This document shows, piece by piece, positions 1-10,176 of a DNA stretch of 64,000 bases. This DNA comes from Paramicrosporidium saccamoebae (lineage: Eukaryota > Rozellomycota): NCBI GenBank assembly GCA_002794465.1, contig MTSL01000174.1, forward strand, positions 44,484-108,483, in the 5' to 3' direction. Position 1 is the stretch's first letter; the number at the start of each line of letters is the position of its first letter. The notes beneath the pieces were generated by a model, which was not told where the DNA came from, ran no database searches, and was given only the letters and a program-made list of their open reading frames with translations. The position numbers and the translations under genes were made by a program.

Positions 1-266
1 AACAATATTCGCTTATGACTGGTGATCCTCATAGCTATCCTAGAATCCGGCATGTATAAAGACACTTTTAATAAAATGTTCTCTCGTGCATTTTATCTCT
101 GGTACGTGGTAGGGAAACCGTCATAGCCTCATGGGCCTTTGTATAGACCGACCACCACTCTGATGGGTCAGTCTGACTTTTGATCCAACTCACACATTGC
201 GCGTCTCTGGATTTGGATCAAATTCTTCACAGTCTCAGCGCCAATAAGTGTTTATTGGATTCGGGA

Positions 267-941
267 TCAAAGTAGAAACATCGCAGCGGCAAATAAGAGC
301 CCCAACATGGGAGTGAGGGCGTCGGTAAGGATGGCTGCTGCATTCACAGTGTATGCACGAGGCTTTTGCAGACGGGTGGGATAGTTGAATTCGTTGTAGT
401 AGCCCCATCCATTCTGAGGTCCCGGGGCGTAGGGATCAACAATCATTCCAGGCGGTGGTTGATATCCACCAGCCGCACCCCCAGCGCCGCCACCGGCAAT
501 GTCCAAAGGACCAGCAACAGGCAATGATGGGGATGCGGCGTTAGGTTTGGTCTTGTCCGAATCGCCACTTGAACTTGGCTTGGTGCCCGCTGGCTTTTTG
601 TCAACGGGTTCGGGATCCTTTTTGGCGGAAGCAACTGGAGGAGGCGGAGGCGGAGGGGGAGGAGGCGGCGGAGGTGGAGGCGACGGAGAGGAAACGCCAT
701 CTTTCTTCACGGGTGGTGACTCTTTCCCAGGGGACTCCATCCTGGGCTGCTCCAAGGGAGACAGAGCATCTCTTTTCGGCCACTGCATCCGGTCTCTCGG
801 ATCGGCCTCTACAAACTCGGCCTCTTCAGTGTCTTCGACCTCGGCGATCTCGGCAACTTCAACTGCCTCCTCTGCCTCGCAATTTACGACGGCTATGGTA
901 AACAAAAGTAGGAACAAAACATATAGGAGCCTTGACCTCAT
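267..941 (-). CDS. Secreted proline-rich protein with GPI-like C-terminus
   Basis: The protein has 224 residues. It starts with a signal peptide (LLYVLFLLLFTIAVV, about residues 5-19). An acidic stretch rich in Glu/Ala/Val repeats follows, then a run of about 15 prolines near residue 95, a Lys/Ser/Pro linker and a Gly/Ala-rich patch. It ends in a hydrophobic segment (about 205-224, LTPMLGLLFAAAMFLL) with no charged tail. Signal peptide plus terminal hydrophobic segment is the layout of a GPI-anchored surface protein. I recognise no catalytic domain. The next gene on the same strand has the same layout, so the two may be a small surface family. Function is unknown; a cell-wall or surface role is inferred from architecture only. 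Confidence 0.6.
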   Translation of the reverse strand: MRSRLLYVLFLLLFTIAVVNCEAEEAVEVAEIAEVEDTEEAEFVEADPRDRMQWPKRDALSPLEQPRMESPGKESPPVKKDGVSSPSPPPPPPPPPPPPPPPVASAKKDPEPVDKKPAGTKPSSSGDSDKTKPNAASPSLPVAGPLDIAGGGAGGAAGGYQPPPGMIVDPYAPGPQNGWGYYNEFNYPTRLQKPRAYTVNAAAILTDALTPMLGLLFAAAMFLL

Positions 942-1007
942 CTCACAGCAAATATGTTTATTGCATCCGTTTTATGATAGAGAATCGTCATGGTAACGAC
1001 AGAGCCA

Positions 1008-1760
1008 TTATAGGACATAGAAGATGGGAATTAGAATACCAACAACAAGTCCAACGATCAAGGCCGAGTTACGAGTGGCTCCCGAATTCAAGTTCCGTTG
1101 CATGTCCATGTTGGGGAGTTCAAAGGAGGATTTTTTGTAAGTGTTGTACTCGTTGATGTTGAAGGGCTTGAAGCGACGACTACGACGACCGGTGGGACGA
1201 GGACGACGACTGACTGATCGACGAGAGGTACGTGACACTGAGGAGGCCTCACTACTGACTGTTTTGGAGACGGCAGACGATCGGGTAGGAGTGGTACGGC
1301 TAGTAGTTGTCCGTGAAGAGGTAGTCTTGACAGAAGTACGTCGGACGCTGCTGGTCCGGACTGAGGAACGACGAGTTGGAGAGGGTCGAGCACTGGAGGA
1401 ACGACGACTTGCAGAGGTTCTTGTTGGAGATGGACGTCTACTTGAAACAGCTGGCTTTGCCACAGCCGGCTTGACTGTAGGCAACGAGACTGTCTCCATC
1501 TCTGTCACCACGATCACTTGAATGACCGTGTTCATCGGTCTTTGGGGTTGGACGGACGGTCTCACTGGCCTCGGTGGTCCTCGCATCACTCTTGTCGGTG
1601 CAGCCGGCGCTACACTGTTCACCGGCGCGGCTGCTGTTGGAGCGACAGGCGCAGATTGCACGGCAGCAAGATTGACAAGTGGCACATCCAAATCGGGCAG
1701 TTGGGGGATTTCTGCATAGAGGGAAAGTGCAAAGAGGAAGAGGGTCAACAGACAATTCAT
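1008..1760 (-). CDS. Secreted Ser/Thr/Arg-rich protein with GPI-like C-terminus
   Basis: I start at the ATG at 1760 because the signal peptide (MNCLLTLFLFALSLYA) then lies at the very N-terminus; an in-frame ATG at 1781 would add seven residues. The protein has 250 residues. After the signal peptide come a Pro/Val/Ala region and then about 120 residues made almost only of Ser, Thr, Arg and Pro in short repeats (SRRS, TSS, SRTT types), a likely heavily glycosylated or nucleic-acid-binding stalk. The C-terminus is hydrophobic (SALIVGLVVGILIPIFYVL), consistent with a GPI signal. No known domain is seen. It sits 66 bp upstream of the proline-rich GPI-like gene on the same strand and 62 bp from the divergent ATG101 start. 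Confidence 0.6.
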   Translation of the reverse strand: MNCLLTLFLFALSLYAEIPQLPDLDVPLVNLAAVQSAPVAPTAAAPVNSVAPAAPTRVMRGPPRPVRPSVQPQRPMNTVIQVIVVTEMETVSLPTVKPAVAKPAVSSRRPSPTRTSASRRSSSARPSPTRRSSVRTSSVRRTSVKTTSSRTTTSRTTPTRSSAVSKTVSSEASSVSRTSRRSVSRRPRPTGRRSRRFKPFNINEYNTYKKSSFELPNMDMQRNLNSGATRNSALIVGLVVGILIPIFYVL

Positions 1761-1822
1761 GTTTTGTTGGTGGGCGGGCAATGATGGACGGAAAAGGGAA
1801 CTTTTGGAGCCGGGTCGTTGGC

Positions 1823-2569
1823 ATGGAGATGGAGCAGGTCAAAACATTCCAATTGGAAATTGTATGTCCATGGTCCATGGTGTTGGTACTAGGCATAGGA
1901 GGCGGAGCAGCATCAGGCCAAGGACATTCTTAGGGGTTCGGCTTCCAGCTGCACCTAATGTTTAGCCGTCTTACACACCATCCTGTTCCACAGACTGCTG
2001 GGTCCGACAAGTCCCAAGGATGTCTCTTTGGATTTTCCCAAACTAGCCTATGTATGTAGCCAGTATTTGCAGGATAATTGCAGGTGAAATGTAGCGACTC
2101 GACCATTGAACGGGAAGTAGAGTCTCAAGTGAATGCGGCCATGTCCAATCTAAATGGCCAAACCACCGTATCATGTCGTTCTGGTGTAATGCATAGACGG
2201 TTTCTGTGTCATTTTTTGAACACATGGAGCGACGTGGATGGCTGTTTGGTGGGGCGGTGGAGCGGGAATGGGAGCGTTGGCTGCTCCGGCTGACGGTGCG
2301 CAAGGTCATTTCGGATAAAGGTAGCATCTGTCTAGGCTAATTGGGCAGAATTGACAAAGTTTCGTCAAATGTTGGAGCGCAATCTGCAAGGTTGTCTGTT
2401 GTACATTTCCACCATGGCAATGGAGTATCGCAGTCACATGCCCACTCCTCACGAGCCCATCCGTAGCTCGCCTTTTCGCATCCTCGTCGGTCACACCGCC
2501 TCGGAATCGTGGGGCGGCATACTCAAAAAACTTTTAAGCGAAACGGCCTCTGCCAACATTCTGGGATGA
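1823..2569 (+). CDS. ATG101: Autophagy-related protein 101 (six exons)
   Basis: Exons 1823-1861, 1899-1935, 1966-2051, 2084-2167, 2197-2320 and 2349-2569 join to a 196-residue protein; human ATG101 has 218. No single open frame reveals it. The spliced product follows ATG101 from end to end: an AVLHTILFHR block near residue 30, a DFPKLAYVKCSDS block, EREVESQV, the SVSFFEHMERRGWLF block before the Trp-containing EREWERWLL segment, and a C-terminal PFRILVGHTASESW...LKKLLSE. ATG101 is a HORMA-fold partner of Atg13 in the Atg1/ULK1 initiation complex. It is absent from budding yeast and present in fission yeast, animals and plants. The five introns are 28-37 nt, all GT-AG. The start is the first ATG giving the conserved N-terminus; a second ATG lies six bases on. 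Confidence 0.85.
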
Positions 2570-2574
2570 TAGTT

Positions 2575-2962
2575 TTAATGTAAAGACTCATAAACTGACG
2601 GGTCGTCTTGGTACATGGTCCGAAACATCCGGAAGCCGCCCATGAGAACACGGACGGATGGATGGGGTCGGTTCTTCATGTGGGCGGCGTACATGCGGGC
2701 GGCTGCAGGACCGCGCGTCTGCGAGTAGTAACAATGGAATACAACCAGTTCTGCGTCCTGTACTCTATACGCCAGCTTTTCTAACACACTCTCCAACAGG
2801 TGGAACGGGAAATGCAGACTCCCCCTAATCTTGCCAAACTATACATTAGACTCTTTCCATATTTACAGAATAGTCTGCCTCGCGCACATCAATGACGGCC
2901 ACTGGCGCATTGCTTTTAAGCAGCTCAGCCAACCGCTCAGCCTCGATAAATGACACTTCCAT
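2575..2962 (-). CDS. Rhodanese-domain phosphatase/reductase-like protein (Ych1/Ibp1 type)
   Basis: There are two exons, 2867-2962 and 2575-2838, with a 28-nt intron, giving 119 residues. This is a single rhodanese domain: the DVREADYSFGKIRGSLHFP block is the classic CH2A region. The active-site loop is HCYYSQTRGP, where the catalytic Cys is followed by YSQTRGP. The HC-x-x-SQ-x-RGP form is typical of the small Cdc25-like Ych1/Ibp1 and arsenate-reductase-like proteins. The C-terminal VLMGGFRMFRTMY block is also conserved. Likely activity is a phosphatase or sulfurtransferase; the substrate cannot be inferred. It ends 5 bp after the ATG101 stop (tail to tail) and starts 10 bp from the cactin ATG (head to head). 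Confidence 0.8.
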
Positions 2963-2972
2963 TGGTGGCGAG

Positions 2973-4094
2973 GGTATGGTGCATCAGCATGGCCGGGAGC
3001 GGTCACCGGACCGTCGTGATGCAGAGAATTGGCAACACAAGGAACGACAATTTCACAGGAAACAACTCGTAGAACGGGCCAAGGTGAGACTGGGCGAGAG
3101 GAGAGAGACTTGCTTCGACGTGCTTCTTCTGAATACCGTCAAATGCGGCATCTTTTCAGATAGAAATCCGGCCAAAGCTGTGCAAGCAACTCTGGAAGTC
3201 GTAGAAAATATCCTCGAAGTCTTGGAGTATGAAGAGGATCCCACGGCCCGTGAGTATTGGAAGGCGCTGCAGGCGTGGGTGGACTTTCAACGAAATAGTC
3301 CTCAGACGGGAACCAGAACAAACGTATCGGTACGTGACGACATTCGCGACATGTTGGGAAAGAAGAATTACGAGGAGCTTTGTCGATTAGAAGTGCAGGT
3401 GAAGAGGAAGCTGCAGGAACCAGAGGTAGATCCTGACTACTGGGGAGGGTTGTTACTAGAGCTGAAGGAATTCAAGCTGAGGGAATGGCTGGTAGAGTGC
3501 AACAAGAGACTTCTTGTCCTGAGGAGGTCTGAAAATGCCGATTTGGTGTCAATAGAGGCTTATTCAGCATCCATACAATCTGAGAGGAAATCAGAAAAGC
3601 CTGACCAGCCCATTGTCACGAATTGGGATGAGAGTCTGGAAGCCTTGCGTCTTTATGAAAGTCATCTGGCCATGAATGGCGAGACGGATCAAATTTTATT
3701 CGATGAAGAGGTAAACATTACACAAAGCCGCGGAGCCATCAAGCCGAGATATGTAAACTGGGTGACGATGAAGGTGGAATGGACCAAATACAATCTGGCC
3801 CATTACACGAATGAGAACCCGCCCGCCCCCACTCCCCAAGCCTTTGCCTTTAACCTTTTCTATCCGCAGCTCCGGGATCCCACCAGAGTCCCCACATACA
3901 CCACTGAACCCGATCCTAGCCATCCTGACACTTACCAATTACTCCGTTTCAGTGGGGGCCCTCCGTATGCCGATCTCGTTTTCCGTCTGCCTGCCCATCG
4001 CTGGGAGCTTGGACATCGACAGGGCTTCCGATGTACATTTGAACGCTCCACTCTGAGCCTAGAATTTCAATTTAAGAGGCAGTTTTATCGATAA
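2973..4094 (+). CDS. CACTIN: Cactin, spliceosome-associated factor
   Basis: The protein has 373 residues. The C-terminal domain is unmistakable: NLFYPQLRDPTRVPTY, a TEPDP block, LRFSGGPPYADLVFR and a terminal HRQGFRC...FKRQFYR. The N-terminal ENWQHKERQFHRKQ segment matches the start of the conserved cactin middle region. Cactin works in spliceosomal C complexes, and its family shares this Cactin-mid plus C-terminal layout. It is shorter than animal cactins because the long Arg/Ser-rich N-terminus is missing. I choose the ATG at 2973 because upstream in-frame codons overlap the first exon of the rhodanese on the other strand. A run of spaces between conserved blocks (residues 200-240) is family-variable linker. 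Confidence 0.85.
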   Translation, partial: GMVHQHGRERSPDRRDAENWQHKERQFHRKQLVERAKVRLGERRETCFDVLLLNTVKCGIFSDRNPAKAVQATLEVVENILEVLEYEEDPTAREYWKALQAWVDFQRNSPQTGTRTNVSVRDDIRDMLGKKNYEELCRLEVQVKRKLQEPEVDPDYWGGLLLELKEFKLREWLVECNKRLLVLRRSENADLVSIEAYSASIQSERKSEKPDQPIVTNWDESLEALRLYESHLAMNGETDQILFDEEVNITQSRGAIKPRYVNWVTMKVEWTKYNLAHYTNENPPAPTPQAFAFNLFYPQLRDPTRVPTYTTEPDPSHPDTYQLLRFSGGPPYADLVFRLPAHRWELGHRQGFRCTFERSTLSLEFQFKRQFYR

Positions 4095-4221
4095 ACACTA
4101 GTTTGAGAGAGTCCAGAAACAGAGTGATGGACAGGTAGCCGTCTTTGCGATGACTAGGACTTGGGATCAGTCTCCGTGTGATCAAGGCATTTCAGTTGGC
4201 GAGTAAGAGTGCTCAAACTCT

Positions 4222-4400
4222 TTCCATTAAGTGCCCCTGACTTTTCCCACCAACACCACAATTATGGACTCATCAATGTAATTAATTGGTTCCATTAAGC
4301 GCCCCTGACTTTTCCCACCAACACCACAATTATGGGCTCACCGACATAATCAATAGTTTCCATTGAATTCCTCTGATTTTTCTCACCAGCGCCACGATGA
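4222..4400. repeat. Three-copy 68-bp tandem repeat
   Basis: Three direct copies start at about 4222, 4290 and 4358, with a period of 68 bp. Each has TTCCATTAA/GA, a CCCCTGACTTTTCCCACCAA-type core and ACCACAATTATGG. Copies 1 and 2 differ at few bases; copy 3 is diverged and truncated. The array lies between the 3' ends of cactin and the convergent fatty acid hydroxylase gene, so it is in 3' flanking DNA. No coding potential is seen. Confidence 0.8.
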
Positions 4401-4490
4401 TTCTACTACGTTACAGTATGGTTGCAATGGGTTCGGATGCAAAAGTTTTCTTTTACACCGTCCCCACAATCATAGCGACTTTATTTACAT

Positions 4491-5588
4491 TCAAGGGAGA
4501 CGCAAGGGAAGCATAGTGTCAAAGACTACATCCCAGATCATGTTGCTCACCCCAAAGCCCTGATTCGGATTCACATAATGATGGTCCATGTGATACGTCT
4601 TCATCCGCTGCACATATTTGGGCAGAAAGGTGCCGTGATGTGAGTAGTAGTGGATCATGTCATATGCCACGTAGCCTGTAAGTGAGCCGGCCAGCAACAT
4701 TGCGGCGATGGGAGCGTCAAATAGGATGCGAAGCGTAATGGCCACCGGAATGGTAAAGGCACTCATCAGGAGGGGTGGCATCACCAAGCGATACCGATCC
4801 ATTGGCAGGAAATGGTGTACTCCGTGTATCAGGAAATGAACCACCAGGGCCATTGGGCGTTCTGGAAGTGCTTCGTCCATGTGGAAGACGAATCGGTGAA
4901 AGAAATACTCGTATATGGTCCACAACACCAGTCCATCAACATAATAGTGCGCTGCCGCCACTGTAGGAATACTTTGGGCAGCATATCGGGTCAGAAGGAA
5001 AATTATCGGGAGCCAAAATATCAACACACCATACCAAGTGTTCTTTGTAAAGAATTCCAAAATTGGACTGGCAAAAAAGACTGGCGTTGTGCTGGTGTAG
5101 CGCGGAATGTGCACCTGCTCCAGATAGTAGTTTTTACTCCACGTGTTTGCCCACACCTGCGGCATCAGGGGCTTGCTCAAGTCTAGAAATTCCTCATCTC
5201 GCCTCTCCCGCATGGTTGCACTCAGCGGCAATTCCTTTACCAACACACTGTCTTGATAACCCTTTAACGGCACATTGTCTTGATAATCCTTTACCAGCAC
5301 TGCTGCCCCGCCCTTTAACACATCGCCTTGGTAATCCTTTAAAACACCGATTTGATAATCCTCCAGCAGCATTTGCGCGTAATCCGAGTGTCGATGGAGC
5401 TTGGCAAACGCTTCGGTAATGTCCTGTCCCGCATATTCCAGCAACACCTCCAAGCCACCGGGATGGTCCTCTGCAAATCCCGACACATTGTACACCTTTC
5501 CGGCGTAATGTACCCACAGGTCATCCTTGGTGGCGTGTTGGGAGACCTCTTCGGGAGTGTAGGTTGGTCTTCGTTGTACCAAAGGCAT
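4491..5588 (-). CDS. SCS7: Fatty acid 2-hydroxylase (cytochrome b5 + hydroxylase)
   Basis: The protein has 365 residues and hydroxylates the alpha carbon of very-long-chain fatty acids in ceramides at the ER membrane. The N-terminal cytochrome b5 domain has the heme motif DHPGG and a second heme histidine in the LHRHSDYA region. The hydroxylase domain carries the di-iron His clusters HRFVFH, HFLIHGVHH, HYYSHH and HMDHHY, with about four membrane spans. LDLSKPL before the membrane part is typical of Scs7/FA2H. Between the two domains lies an unusual imperfect repeat of LKDYQ/VKDYQ units (about residues 75-120). I start at the ATG at 5588, just before the b5 domain; the frame stays open to 5654. 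Fungal and animal enzymes share this fusion. Confidence 0.9.
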   Translation of the reverse strand: MPLVQRRPTYTPEEVSQHATKDDLWVHYAGKVYNVSGFAEDHPGGLEVLLEYAGQDITEAFAKLHRHSDYAQMLLEDYQIGVLKDYQGDVLKGGAAVLVKDYQDNVPLKGYQDSVLVKELPLSATMRERRDEEFLDLSKPLMPQVWANTWSKNYYLEQVHIPRYTSTTPVFFASPILEFFTKNTWYGVLIFWLPIIFLLTRYAAQSIPTVAAAHYYVDGLVLWTIYEYFFHRFVFHMDEALPERPMALVVHFLIHGVHHFLPMDRYRLVMPPLLMSAFTIPVAITLRILFDAPIAAMLLAGSLTGYVAYDMIHYYSHHGTFLPKYVQRMKTYHMDHHYVNPNQGFGVSNMIWDVVFDTMLPLRLP

Positions 5589-5879
5589 TTGCTTGTTGTC
5601 ACTGGCCGTTATTTCCAATTTAGGAAGATGACGCCTGATTTGGAGATGTTGCATACTGCGAATCTTACTGGTTGCTGCAAGGTTGTCAAGTGTTTACAAA
5701 CTTTGTGTAATCCAATTGGAGCCCGTCTAAAGAATGGCGTCATGATTTTGTGACCATATCCAGATACTGGTCCAGTAATATTAGTTAGACGCATTTCCAG
5801 TGGTAGTCTCTTGAATATACCCACTTGCAATGCATCTATCGATAATGTTATCTGAAACGAATAAAGGAATTAGTTGTTA

Positions 5880-8800
5880 ATGAACGAGGCCGCCGTGGAG
5901 GAACCCTCCTCAGGCATGGCCGAATCGAGCCATAAGGCACCAAGCATGGACTTGGCAGGGATGCGTGGCACTCTCTACGATTTGTGCTGCATCTTACAAA
6001 GCAGTGGCCCTGATGAGCGTGCCGCACCTCTCGCACAGTTGGACACTATTCTTCGCTCTGCCGTATTAGTCGTGGTGAATTTTAATCGTTAGAAAGATCA
6101 TCAAGATGTGATATTCTCACAGCTTGCAGATATTCTGTGGCTGTTAGACTTGGGTTGTGACGATTCAGCTGAGCAGAGGGCCGTCTTGGGCTCACTGATC
6201 CAGACATTGATGGAGAGGCAGGTGGTTGATGAAGACGTGCTTCGGGAGCGTCTTGAGCCAGAGCTTTTAGAATTGGCTGGACTGCTTCCCTCGGCACAAA
6301 TATTTAACAAGAAGATTATCCGCATCAACACCAACATGCTGTATAAGCAACAAAAGTTTAATCTGCTGAGGGAGGAGAGTGAAGGTTTTGCAAAGTTGAT
6401 CGCTGTGCTTGCCTATGCAGAAGATAATGTTCTTGTCCATGACCAAGTAGTTGCTCTCATTGGTACGGGGTTGCTGGTGTATTAATTTTCAGGGTATTTC
6501 GATTTGGACCCGAACAAAGTTTTGGATATCATTCTAGATGTGTATGCCCAGAGGATCAGGACCGGCAGTCGTGTTTTTGAGGAGCTTCTAACAAAGTTGG
6601 CATTCCCTCCCAGCACAATAGCAAATGTCTTTGGCCCGAAATTGTCCTTTTTGGCACATGAAAGGAAGAGCGAAGAGGTGATGCAGGACATGATGCTTGC
6701 TGCCGCTCGTCTCATCAAGATTGGACTAATGACATTAGAGGGGATCTATGGTCATCTTTCCCCCTCTGACGAGGATACTGAAAAGGAGCTTGAAACTATC
6801 CTCCAACGTATTAGGAGTGGAACCTCTGCTGCTCCGCCGCCAGTCGTCAAGGAAGGCACCACCAAGGACCTGGTTCAAGAACATCAGCCTACTGTCCATG
6901 ATGTTGGGGTGGAGATTGGTAACGCAGTTGGTGTAGTCCGAAATCAAAAGGTGCTTTTGGTCGCAGGATTACTGCAGGTCGGCGATTTTAAAAGGGCCCG
7001 GATCTTTTTGGATCGATTTCCCTTGGTTGTCCATGCCCCGGTAGTTGCAAGCATGATTGCGCTTGTAATCCATGTGATTTTGGAACCGTCTTTGGCAAGT
7101 AGAGAGGCTTGCATAGAGGGATTCCTTAATGTCTCCAATGAAGAACTTGCAGCAATCACACCAGCGGATCAGGGGGCATTATTTGAGAGCCTCGTTGGAT
7201 GGCTTCGTTACATTAAGCATGGACTATTCCTTGATCCTAGGCTTATTAGCAAAATCTGCCGTACTGCTTCTTTGTACCTCGCTCAGGGAGATTCAGGGGT
7301 AAAGGAGCAATGGCTGACTGTCATCATTCACCACTTGTTACCCTCCATGACCCTTGTGCAGTCGAATCCCGCAGTTTCGTTTGAAATTTGGGACATTTTT
7401 AAAAAGTATCCGTACGCGACTCGATTTGCAGTGTATGGTAATTGGCGAAATGAAATGTATGCAAAGAATAGCGAAATGACACTGGCAAAGTCCATTGTAC
7501 TGGCCGACATTCGTCGTGTCATGCGCCGCCTAACGCGTGAAAATGTCCGACAGTATGGAAGGTTGATTGCCAAGCTTGCTCATTCCAACCCGGTGGTTGT
7601 ATTTCCAGTAATCTTGGAACAATTGCAAGCATATGACAATCTTATTCAACCAGTGGTGGATTCCATGAAATATCTGACTCCGCTGGATTTCGATGTTTTG
7701 ATTTTCATTTTAATTGATTGTTTGGCGGCCACACCGGGCAAGGATCGACTCAAAGACGACGGAACCAACTTGTCTTCATGGCTGCAGGGACTGGCAACAT
7801 TTGCCGGGTCTCTCTTCCGTCGATACTATTCCATCATTGATGCCGAGAGTCTCCTTCAGTATATTGTCAATCAGCTACGCGATGACAACTCTTTTGATTT
7901 GGTTGTACTGTCAGAGCTAATCCATCGGATGGGCGGCGTGGAATCGGTGGAAAATATGGCTAATGTGCACGTTGAAGCCCTCGCAGGAGGCCCTTTGCTA
8001 CTTGCCGAGGTCATCTCCAACCAAACCGTATCAGCCACACTTCGCTTCAATAAGCGTTCAAGCCAACACTTGATTCAGGTGCTGACCCAGAGCAAATTGA
8101 CAATTCCTCTATGGATCCTGCTGGCTCAACAAAGAACAGTTGCCTCGTTCAAGGGAGACTACAACCATTTAAAGCTGATTGGGGGCCTTCTTGACACTGG
8201 CCAAGCAGTGTTCCTGCAGTACTCTTCGTTGCTGGCGCAGGCAATTCGTACTGGTCAGATTAAATCTTGCGATTTGCCCGATCTTGCGACGCTGACCAAA
8301 ACACACGGAATTGATCTTGACTTGGCGTGTTACATGCGACGTACATTGGTACGTGCCGCGGGACAAAGGGACGTTATTAGTGATCAGAGTCTTTTTACCC
8401 TGACGGTCCCCAAATGTCCCCCGGATTTGTGTCGACTGTTTTGGTTCCTGGGGATTTCTGATATCCACGTGCCAGTCATTCGATATCAGTCCGAGTTGCT
8501 CCGTCTAAAGACGATCCTGTCATCTGCGTCGCCCTCTACTGAGGCCGAGATTACACGTTGGCGCCGTGACAGAGAGCGAGCGCCTCAGACAATTCTCAGC
8601 TTGGAGGGAGAGTTGCGCACACAGCAGGAGACTGTAGCTCGTAATATCGAACTGATTGGACAGATGAAGACAAGTCTCTTCATCAGCGAGGGAGAGGGCA
8701 ATTTTTTCTTCCAATGTGTTCTTCCGCGATCAATACAATCACCTGCCGACGCAATGTTCACAGCGCGCTTCATCCTGCTCTTGAACAAGTTGGAGATATG

Positions 8801-10043
8801 CAACTTTTCTTTTGTGAACCTGATGGACCGAATTGTATCCGAAATGGGCGGAGTGTTGGCCATGCTTACAGAAAAAGAGGCACACAACTTTGCTCGCTTC
8901 TTTGCCGTATTGTTAGGCGAAGTGACGTGCTGGCATTCCGACGAAAAGCTATTCCAAGCCGTCCGCTTGTTAGGAACCATTGAGTGGAATATGAAGATGG
9001 GAGTGAAGAAGGGTAAGACGGTAGATACGACGAAGAGCGCGAGGATGGATGCGACGACGAGTGTGACGGCGAGTGTGAATGAAAATGGGATGGACATTGA
9101 TGAAACTGTTGGAGATGAAGACAGAGTTGAGATTGACAATGTTGTTGGAGATGATATTGGGACTGTTGGAGACACAGGAGCTGCCGAGGCTGTTGAAATT
9201 GCCGAGACTATTGAACTCGACAAAACTACTGAAACCATCGAAACTACTGAACCCACCAAAACTACCGAAACCACTAACACGGCTAATATTACGGAAATGG
9301 CCTTGGAATCTATGGAAAATTCATCAGTAGTCAGTTCTTGTGTGGCCACACCAACCAAAGAATTTCATAATTTGCAAATTACAGCCACCCCTCTTTCGTA
9401 TGAAGATTATCGACACTTAATGTTTCAATGGCATAGCAAATTACAAAAGTCCTTTACTGCCGCATTGCAATCTCGCGAATATCTCTCAGTTCGGAATGCG
9501 GTGATTGTTCTTACGGGAATCGCATCATTCTTCCCTCTTGTGCGCACGCTCTCCAAGGCTCTGTTGAAGTGCATCACAAAGCTACGTGACGAGGAACATC
9601 GCGAGGATTTGAAAATCTTGGCTACGAGATACACGGCAATGTTGACATTGGCCGAGCCGTCCTGGAAGGCAGAGGAGACTTTCCATCAAACCAATCGGAC
9701 CGAAACGGGCGAGATCTACGATCCCGAGCCTAAGGAGGGACGAAAACGGAAGAGAGATGTTTCTGGGGAGGAACCATCGGCAAAGAGATCAATGATGGCC
9801 TCGCCCAAAGAGGAAGTACGACAGGAACGAAGAACCAGTGAGCGCGATTCAGTGCGCTCCAACGAGCCAAGGCCCCTGAGAAATGAACATCAATCCGATC
9901 TGCGCCAATCAGACAGACGTCGAGGAGATCGTGAACGGGACAGAGATCGAGAAATCAGAGATCGGGATCGTGAAAGGGAACGAGATAGAGAACGCCAACG
10001 GGACCGTGAACGTGAGCGTGAAGATCGTCGTCGAAGATGGTAG
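5880..10043 (+). CDS. THOC2: THO complex subunit 2
   Basis: Exons 5880-6062, 6093-6462 and 6493-10043 (30-nt introns) encode 1367 residues. THOC2 is the scaffold of the THO/TREX complex, which couples transcription to mRNA export in the nucleus. Diagnostic blocks are LYKQQKFNLLREESEG, the splice-restored LIGGYFDLDPNKVLDII segment, FDPRLISKICR-like sequence, a FFFQCVLPRSIQSPADA block and LNKLEICNFSFVNLMDRI. A low-complexity insert (about residues 860-940) is rich in Glu, Thr and Ile (TTETIETTEPTKTTETT type) and separates the last helical block. The C-terminus is an extended Arg/Asp/Glu alternating tail (RDRDRERERD type), as in animal THOC2. The first ATG at 5880 is used. Confidence 0.88.
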
Positions 10044-10176
10044 TCCATTCGATAGCCCAATAAATTTACATTTCCAACTCGATTGTTAATCCCAACTCGA
10101 CTATCAATTCCAGCTCGATTGCCAATTACAACTCTTCACAGTAACTCTCCACAATAACTCTCTACAATGCAATAAT

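Noticed and set aside
499-996. Plus-strand ORF of 165 residues with a glycine run
   Set aside because: It is the antisense shadow of the proline-rich gene: the poly-Gly is the complement of the poly-Pro, and there is no domain.
5609-5830. 73-residue minus-strand ORF upstream of fatty acid 2-hydroxylase
   Set aside because: It matches no family I know. Introns could link it to the hydroxylase N-terminus, but the b5 domain already starts well at 5588, so this is more likely 5' UTR.
8585-9358. 257-residue minus-strand ORF rich in Val, Ser and Ile
   Set aside because: It lies opposite the THOC2 core and its Glu/Thr repeat. THOC2 homology continues through the region.
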